Part shown: positions 59,238 to 64,000 of the stretch, one piece after another
Layout: each line of letters opens with the position of its first letter
How positions within the stretch are numbered: position 1 is the first letter of the stretch
Assembly (NCBI RefSeq): GCF_030159055.1
Contig: NZ_BQXQ01000031.1
Location: forward strand, 1-64,000
DNA: 64,000 bases
Source: Acidovorax sp. SUPP3334
GTDB taxonomy: Bacteria; Pseudomonadota; Gammaproteobacteria; Burkholderiales; Burkholderiaceae_C
Direction: 5' to 3'
The notes under the pieces: model-generated
The model's input: the letters and a program-made list of their open reading frames with translations, nothing else
What the model was told of the DNA's origin: nothing
Database searches by the model: none
Made by a program: the position numbers and the translations under genes

Positions 59238-59625
59238 TTTCCGGCTTCGGTTTACCCATGGCCCACAGCCGGTCAAGTTTTGCCTGCATGGTGGAACTCC
59301 TGATTCTCTCTCCATAGATTTCCATGGCTGCATTGCTACGTTCTGTTCGCAATGCAGCCATTTGTTCCGATAATTCGAGGATGGCGCGGTATTTGTCCGC
59401 TTGCGATTCGGCCCGTGCAATAAAGCCGACGCATGCACATTTGATCTCTACATCCTGGATGTTTTCTTCCAGCCATTGCTCGAAGACATCAAAATGGCTC
59501 ACGAGGAAAGCGGCGATCGATTGATTGCGGAGATCCTCCATATAATCTTCGCGCCGCTTGCCAGCAAAGTAGGCTTCTCTAGCAGCCTTTTTTTCTTGGA
59601 CCGTGATGGGAGTGGTGATATTCAT
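59221..59625 (-). CDS. hypothetical helical protein
   Basis: 134 aa starting MNITTPITVQEKKAAREAYF; strongly helical with DVEIKCACVGFIARAESQAD. Soluble. Unknown function; low-GC codons compared with the secretion operon. Confidence 0.6.
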   Translation of the reverse strand: MNITTPITVQEKKAAREAYFAGKRREDYMEDLRNQSIAAFLVSHFDVFEQWLEENIQDVEIKCACVGFIARAESQADKYRAILELSEQMAALRTERSNAAMEIYGERIRSSTMQAKLDRLWAMGKPKPEIISEA

Positions 59626-59724
59626 GAGAAATTTCTTTCGATAAAAGAGGATTCGCAGGCTTTGGCATTTGCTTCAACGCCAGCAAAGAGTTGTCAAGCT
59701 AAATGATAACGCCGCTGTCACAGT

Positions 59725-60078
59725 CTAATCAGCGTGCGCACCTTGATTATTATCGATCGAGACTGACGGACCCAAAGCCCGGATTCTCTCCATTACCGCC
59801 AGATTGTGTTCACGAATGCCGTTGGCAATATCGTTGGGCGTCTGGGCATAGTCCCACTGGGCGGCGATTCTCAAAGCAGCTGGATGAAAATCCGATGGCA
59901 GGCTCTTGAGCTGCACATCGACGCCGGCGCTGAAGACCTTCACATATTGGTCGAAGAACTGGCGACAGTCCTTGGAGGTCGCGACGGCGATCCGGGCGCA
60001 GATATTGCGCCAGGCGCGCTCATCGAACCGTCCCTGGGCGTCAATGGCTTGAAATTCTTCCGTTGGCTCAACATTCAT
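59725..60078 (-). CDS. hypothetical protein, tandem paralogue 1
   Basis: 117 aa. AIDAQGRFDERAWRNICARI, then a segment ending VDVQLKSLPSDFHPAAL, aligns block by block with the 60124 product (VDALGKFDENSWREVCQKL, IDIALKTIPAEFHPQAL). Soluble, helical. The pair arose by tandem duplication; function unknown. Confidence 0.65.
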   Translation of the reverse strand: MNVEPTEEFQAIDAQGRFDERAWRNICARIAVATSKDCRQFFDQYVKVFSAGVDVQLKSLPSDFHPAALRIAAQWDYAQTPNDIANGIREHNLAVMERIRALGPSVSIDNNQGAHAD

Positions 60079-60123
60079 GTTCGACTCCCATCAGGTTCAT
60101 AAAGCGCGAACTGGCTCAGCCAT

Positions 60124-60465
60124 TCAGTCATCGCGATCCCCACAGCCCATAGGACAGCAGTCCTCATCAATGCCATGGGCGCAGATTCCGGTGGCTGCAT
60201 TGGAACGATCGGTTTCTCGTATCTGATCAGCCGAGGCGTAATCGAAAAACTCTGCCGCTTTCAATGCTTGCGGATGAAACTCGGCAGGAATGGTTTTCAA
60301 TGCAATGTCGATCTCGGTGCTGAAGCGCTTGACGTAATAATCGTGGGAGAGTCCACATCCTTTTGCGGCCTGGTCTGCCAGTTTCTGGCATACCTCGCGC
60401 CAGGAATTTTCATCGAATTTCCCGAGGGCATCCACCCTCTGAACTCCATCGATTGTTTCACTCAT
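60124..60465 (-). CDS. hypothetical protein, tandem paralogue 2
   Basis: 113 aa starting MSETIDGVQRVDALGKFD. Similar to the 59725 product over about 80 residues but with a different C-terminus carrying GIDEDCCPMGCGD, a Cys cluster absent from its partner. AGGAG precedes the ATG, and a copy of the 28-bp motif lies 38 bp upstream. Confidence 0.65.
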   Translation of the reverse strand: MSETIDGVQRVDALGKFDENSWREVCQKLADQAAKGCGLSHDYYVKRFSTEIDIALKTIPAEFHPQALKAAEFFDYASADQIRETDRSNAATGICAHGIDEDCCPMGCGDRDD

Positions 60466-60502
60466 ACTCGACTCCTGTTTTCCGGTTGAGTTGATTCTCG
60501 TA

Positions 60503-60530
60503 TTGGCGACGTTTGCCCGGAAAGGTGAGT
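60503..60530. repeat. 28-bp repeated motif, copy 2
   Basis: Begins ATTGGCGACGTTTGCCCGG; about 24 of 28 positions match the copies at 6213 and at 61168. It lies between two minus-strand genes, upstream of the 60465 start. Confidence 0.65.
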
Positions 60531-60558
60531 CATGAAGTGTGTCGATCAATATCGATCT

Positions 60559-61119
60559 TCACCGGCTCGAAGGCGCAGGATCGATTTTAAAATTCTGCTG
60601 GCTGTCTGGATTTTTTCTTATTTCGTCGGCCAGAGCATCCCTGATTTCCTCGGTACTGGGGTAACCCAGCCTCCCATAAATACCCATGGCAAGAACACAC
60701 AGGCTGATTACAAAGAATACCAAGCTGGCTCTTCGTTCACGATCCATTCGGCGCTTGATCGATATGCATTCTTCCAACGATTCTTCGATCCACTGCAAGT
60801 GCAGAATGTCGGATCGTTTTTCGGTGGATGCGCAAAGTTCCCGTAGGCGATTTATCGAATGCCTTGTCGTGTCGGGAAGGCGCTCCAAAGAGGCGATCGT
60901 TTCCAATTGCTCCGCCAGGGCACTCAGTTTTTTCATGTCGCCGTTGGATTTTACTTCCAGGATCAATTGATGAACGGCCCATTCAGCGGATGTGCTCGTC
61001 AAATCCAGTCCATAGGCTGTATTCAGCGTGTTCTGCACTGTCAATTCGACACCCGCCTGAAATTTCTCGCTCAGAAGTTTCTTGAGAACTCTCCGGTTGA
61101 TGTGATCGATCAATATCAT
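60559..61119 (-). CDS. hypothetical membrane-anchored helical protein
   Basis: 186 aa. A long soluble helical region (about 1-130, including SALAEQLETIASLERLPDT) is followed by one membrane helix (about 134-152) and a short charged tail. Unknown function. Upstream lies another copy of the 28-bp motif. Confidence 0.62.
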   Translation of the reverse strand: MILIDHINRRVLKKLLSEKFQAGVELTVQNTLNTAYGLDLTSTSAEWAVHQLILEVKSNGDMKKLSALAEQLETIASLERLPDTTRHSINRLRELCASTEKRSDILHLQWIEESLEECISIKRRMDRERRASLVFFVISLCVLAMGIYGRLGYPSTEEIRDALADEIRKNPDSQQNFKIDPAPSSR

Positions 61120-61167
61120 TGAAGCTCCACGGTTGAATCCGGAAATGGAATGAAGAAGGAAATTATG

Positions 61168-61195
61168 ATTGGCGACGTTTTCCGGAAAAAGTGAG
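61168..61195. repeat. 28-bp repeated motif, copy 3
   Basis: Begins ATTGGCGACGTTTTCCGG and ends AAGTGAG. It lies between ssb and the 61119 start, the same position relative to a minus-strand gene as copy 2. Confidence 0.65.
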
Positions 61196-61212
61196 CTATT
61201 GCATGTCGGTGA

Positions 61213-61680
61213 TCACATGGGAATGTCGTCGTATTCCTGCGGTTGGTTCTGGTAATAGCCCTGGTCGATGCCTTGATCACCACCTTGGTTTTGCGTTTGC
61301 TGCTGTCCACGCGATGGGGTGAACTGGATCGACTCGATGCGCGACAGCTGCAGTGCGACGTCCTCGGCCACGATCTTGATCACCTGTACCTCGTCGCCGG
61401 CCTCGTTTTTGGCCATGAAGTCGCGCTCCTCGCCGACGACCAGGACGCGCGCGCCCGTCTTGAGGAACCTGGCACAGGCCTCGGCCTTGTTGCCGTAGAT
61501 CTCGACCTCGCGCCAGAAGCCGCCGACCTGCTCGAAGTCGCCATGGGTGTTCTGCCCATAGCGGCTGAACATGACGCGCATCTTGGCGACGATGAACTCC
61601 TCGCCCGTCTTGCGCGAGATGTTGCGCTCCAGCGTTGGCGGCTTGGCCAAGTTGCCCTTGCCGATAAAAAGGTTCTGCAT
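61213..61680 (-). CDS. ssb: single-stranded DNA-binding protein
   Basis: 155 aa OB-fold protein with MQNLFIGKGNLAKPPTLERN and VGGFWREVEIYGNKAEACAR, and a Gln-rich linker ending YDDIPM. The acidic DDIP tail recruits repair and replication proteins; the last residue is Met in place of the usual Phe. ICE SSBs coat the entering single strand. ATG 61680 is preferred to an upstream in-frame codon. Confidence 0.9.
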   Translation of the reverse strand: MQNLFIGKGNLAKPPTLERNISRKTGEEFIVAKMRVMFSRYGQNTHGDFEQVGGFWREVEIYGNKAEACARFLKTGARVLVVGEERDFMAKNEAGDEVQVIKIVAEDVALQLSRIESIQFTPSRGQQQTQNQGGDQGIDQGYYQNQPQEYDDIPM

Positions 61681-61744
61681 CAGTTTCTCCACAGTGCGTT
61701 AAATGACCGATCCCTGGCTGCACCAGGCCAGGGGCGGTTAGAAG

Positions 61745-62338
61745 TCATTCGGGAATGCGGCGTGCGAACACCGGCTGCTGCGCGCGGGTGAGGATGTACC
61801 GCAGGGCGCGGATGCGCTTGCGCGCGGTCAAGTGCTGCGCATTGAGCGACAGGGCCTGCTCGGTGGCTTGGCCGTACCAGGCATGGACGCTGGCCTCCCG
61901 CGAGCGCAGCAAGGCTTGAACGTTAGCCCAGGACAAGTGCCGCTTGCCAGCGCCCAGTTCGCGCCAGCGCAGGAACGTGTAGCCGTTGGAGCGCTTGTGG
62001 TGCAGCATGAGGTAGATGGATGCGCCAGGGACTTGGCGTACTACGGTCGCGAGTGCGCGCATGTCTTGCTCCAGCCGGTCGATCTCGGCAATCAATTGGC
62101 GCAACTCCTGGCGGGTGCCCTTACCCGTAAAGGCCTTTGTGTCAGCTCGTTCTTGACACATCTCGTCCTTGAGCGATTCGCGTGCCCACTCGACTGAATT
62201 GACAACACGCTCCACTGGCGACGTGGGCTGTTCAGCCCTTTCATTCACACGCCCTTTCATCACCGCAGCCCTTTCATCAACGACGGCAGTCAGGTCAGCG
62301 CGATTGATCGGCGTACCCTGGAGTCCGGACCACGGCAT
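61745..62338 (-). CDS. DUF3158-like ICE protein
   Basis: 197 aa starting MPWSGLQGTPINRADL. The GKGTRQELRQLI region and GYTFLRWRELGAGKRHLSW are the blocks that suggest DUF3158, a family adjacent to TIGR03761 and ssb in this ICE class. Soluble, helical and basic. The start overlaps the TIGR03761 stop in a TGATG arrangement. Confidence 0.68.
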   Translation of the reverse strand: MPWSGLQGTPINRADLTAVVDERAAVMKGRVNERAEQPTSPVERVVNSVEWARESLKDEMCQERADTKAFTGKGTRQELRQLIAEIDRLEQDMRALATVVRQVPGASIYLMLHHKRSNGYTFLRWRELGAGKRHLSWANVQALLRSREASVHAWYGQATEQALSLNAQHLTARKRIRALRYILTRAQQPVFARRIPE

Positions 62339-63513
62339 CAGCGAGCCACTTCCGCTGTCTGTGCAGCATCGGGAGCGTCCTCGGTCACGGTAGAACCATC
62401 GGCCTGCTCGGCCTGGGCCAATCTGGCTCCGACCGTCTGCAGCAACTGGCGCTCCACAGCGGTGATCTGGATACGGCGGCGCGAATGGCGTGGCTGCAGC
62501 TTGGTGGTGAAGACGTCGGCCGGGACGGCACCGAACACTTCGGTGGCGAACTCCAGGCGCTTGGCCGCTTGCACGCTGGCCTCGCCACCGGCCTCCGGCA
62601 CGAAATCCGCACGGCACAGGCCGCGAACTTCCTCGCGCGTGAGCCAGCGATCAAACCGCGCGGTTTCGTTGAAAACGCGGCGGATGAATCGAGTGATTTC
62701 TGAGATGGCTTGGCGCGTCTGATCGTCGGAGCGCAGGTTCTTGCGCGCGAGCGTCTTTTGCACACGGACGTAATGGTCGAAGTCCACGATGAGACTGGAC
62801 ACGGCGTAGCCATAAGGGGAGCGAAAGCCCAGGTTGAGCACTTGCGGCTGGGAGGATTGCAGCAGCGAATACGTCAGGCCCTTGCGCTTTTGCTCCTCCA
62901 GTACGCTCATGGCTTCCTTGGACTCGCGGGCGAGACGTCGCTGGACCTGCTGCATGGATTCCTCGTGCCGCAGCAGCGCCCAGTCCGCATAGGGGTTGTC
63001 ATTGGCCGTGAGCATCCACAGGTTGCGCAGCGCTGCCGCTATCCGCTTGCCGCCGATGATGGGAGCCGCTTCCTTGCCGGGCTCGCGGGTGCGTCCCATG
63101 AACATGCGGATGGCCTCCTTGGTGTGGACCGACATCTGGTCCACATCGGTATCGACCAGATTGCCCACCTCCAGCATGGAAAAGAACTCCTTGGGCATGA
63201 CCAGGGGGTCGGCACCGCGGCGGGTCTTGAAGTCCGCTTGCATGCGCTCGAAGCGATCCTTGCGGTCTTCCAGCTCCACGTAGCGGTCGTACAGCGGGTC
63301 GGATTCAGGCATGTCGCCCGCGAGGAATTCGGCCAGCACGGACTCCTCGCCCGAGATGGAGTAGCCGTCCTGGAAGGGGGAATTGGGCTCGGTGGAGAAA
63401 GGCAGACGTGACCGGGGTGGCGCCAGGATCGTGCTGTTCTGGACGGGTGCGGGCACGGTGGCCGCGGCGATGGCGTTCGACGAAGCGTTTTTCTTTGCGG
63501 CTTTGGTGGCCAT
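62338..63513 (-). CDS. TIGR03761-family ICE protein (PFL_4669 class)
   Basis: 391 aa. The core (about 50-330) has IRMFMGRTREPGKEAAPIIG, ALRNLWMLTANDNPYADWAL and FRSPYGYAVSSLIVDFDHY, diagnostic of this family. It usually lies next to DUF3158 and ssb in the ICE replication/maintenance region; exact role unknown. GGAGGA precedes ATG 63513; longer frames run through the next gene antiphase. Confidence 0.9.
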   Translation of the reverse strand: MATKAAKKNASSNAIAAATVPAPVQNSTILAPPRSRLPFSTEPNSPFQDGYSISGEESVLAEFLAGDMPESDPLYDRYVELEDRKDRFERMQADFKTRRGADPLVMPKEFFSMLEVGNLVDTDVDQMSVHTKEAIRMFMGRTREPGKEAAPIIGGKRIAAALRNLWMLTANDNPYADWALLRHEESMQQVQRRLARESKEAMSVLEEQKRKGLTYSLLQSSQPQVLNLGFRSPYGYAVSSLIVDFDHYVRVQKTLARKNLRSDDQTRQAISEITRFIRRVFNETARFDRWLTREEVRGLCRADFVPEAGGEASVQAAKRLEFATEVFGAVPADVFTTKLQPRHSRRRIQITAVERQLLQTVGARLAQAEQADGSTVTEDAPDAAQTAEVAR

Positions 63514-63587
63514 GGGGTCCTCCTTGATTTGAGGGGTGAGAGGGGTTATCGATGAAGAAAGCTGGACCGGGACTGTTGGTCGGTAGC

Positions 63588-64000
63588 TCAGTGGTGGGCC
63601 GGTGTGCCGGGGACGATGGGGCGAACCATCGTGGTGGCGATCCAGCCCATGCAAGGCTGGAACACGTGGTCGAAGAACCAGCGCGCCATCAACAGGCAAG
63701 CGAGGATGCCGCCGGCCAGGAACAGCATGGGGTAGTAGCCGATGAAGTGCGCGCCCTCGGTGCACAGGCCGACAGCGGTGTGGGTGGCGGAGCCGATCTC
63801 GATGCGGTCGGTCCAGAGCATCCAGGCGAGGGGTCCAGCCAGCAAGGCCAGCACCGGCACGCTTGCCACCAGTGCGGTCAGCCGGGGTTTGGGGAGCGCA
63901 GGAAGCGATCGGGGACCATCCGCGCGCCGCGAAGCGCTGCGGCGTGACAGGCGCCAGAACACTTCGTTGACGACGTTGCGGATGGTGATGGCGCCCAGGG
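63588..64000 (-). CDS. multi-helix membrane protein, N-terminus beyond window
   Basis: The frame is open to the right edge and reads LGAITIRNVVNEVFWRLSRR before a membrane region with three helices (about 30-50, 70-90 and 95-115 of the visible part), ending TMVRPIVPGTPAHH. It may be a DUF4400-like or similar ICE membrane protein, but I cannot assign it. It precedes TIGR03761 on the same strand. Confidence 0.6.
   Translation of the reverse strand, partial: LGAITIRNVVNEVFWRLSRRSASRRADGPRSLPALPKPRLTALVASVPVLALLAGPLAWMLWTDRIEIGSATHTAVGLCTEGAHFIGYYPMLFLAGGILACLLMARWFFDHVFQPCMGWIATTMVRPIVPGTPAHH

Noticed and set aside
1-64000. CRISPR array, tRNA or rRNA genes
   Set aside because: No regularly spaced direct repeats of 24-40 bp with unique spacers, no cloverleaf-like tRNA candidate and no rRNA sequence noticed. 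The repeated hairpin blocks are irregularly spaced and lie between genes.

Overview
The window is a GC-rich (about 63%) betaproteobacterial-type sequence, most likely from a Burkholderiales host of the Acidovorax/Comamonas/Delftia kind. That host call rests on codon and GC style and is an inference. Almost all of it is the interior of one large integrative and conjugative element (ICE) of the PFGI-1/ICEclc class. The evidence is a near-complete GI-type (MPF-G) type IV secretion operon, a MobH relaxase, and the usual maintenance genes (TIGR03761, DUF3158-like, ssb, DUF3577, DUF3275, kfrA). Neither element end, no parA/parB/dnaB block and no ICE integrase is inside the window. I see no tRNA, rRNA or CRISPR array.

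Layout. 1-107 is the 5' end of an IS5-family transposase cut by the window edge. 457-3695 (minus) holds traI and a coupled small gene. 3.8-5.2 kb (plus) is a small regulator/accessory cluster that includes a gene broken by a nonsense codon. 5461-5822 is a miniature Tn3-derived element with both terminal repeats and only the tail of tnpA. 6298-28067 (plus) is the conjugation operon, from pilL through traD, the VirB8/9/10-like core and the VirB4-like ATPase to traG, with many start/stop overlaps. It carries an extra 70-aa gene and a duplicated small-gene pair. 28-41 kb is cargo: small membrane proteins, a SprT-like metalloprotease, DsbC, a transglycosylase fused to a pilus-subunit-like tail, a XerC-like recombinase, an orphan TRAP binding protein, a MazEF pair, a HEPN-like protein and a secreted nuclease. 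41.7-54.2 kb (minus) is a series of mostly unknown ICE genes led by an SF2 helicase and including a DUF6094 methyltransferase-like protein. 54.5-64 kb holds kfrA, a TacAT toxin-antitoxin pair, a second SNF2 helicase, small unknown genes, ssb, DUF3158-like, TIGR03761 and a truncated membrane protein.

Regulatory architecture is the most unusual part. (1) About fourteen minus-strand leaders between 44 and 54.4 kb share one design: an AACCC segment, a G-rich segment, a GGGTT segment complementary to the first, then a C-rich segment complementary to the second, usually directly followed by a T-run and the ribosome site. The two pairings are interleaved, which suggests a family of attenuators or pseudoknot switches in front of nearly every transcript. 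(2) Six hairpins with a conserved loop but differing stems lie between the same genes; four sit in repeated blocks of about 110 bp with three hairpins each. (3) A 40-bp imperfect palindrome with fixed geometry occurs at 3734, 6139 and 31840, upstream of the regulator/relaxase, the conjugation operon and a cargo gene, which suggests one regulator controlling transfer. (4) A 28-bp motif recurs at 6213, 60503 and 61168.
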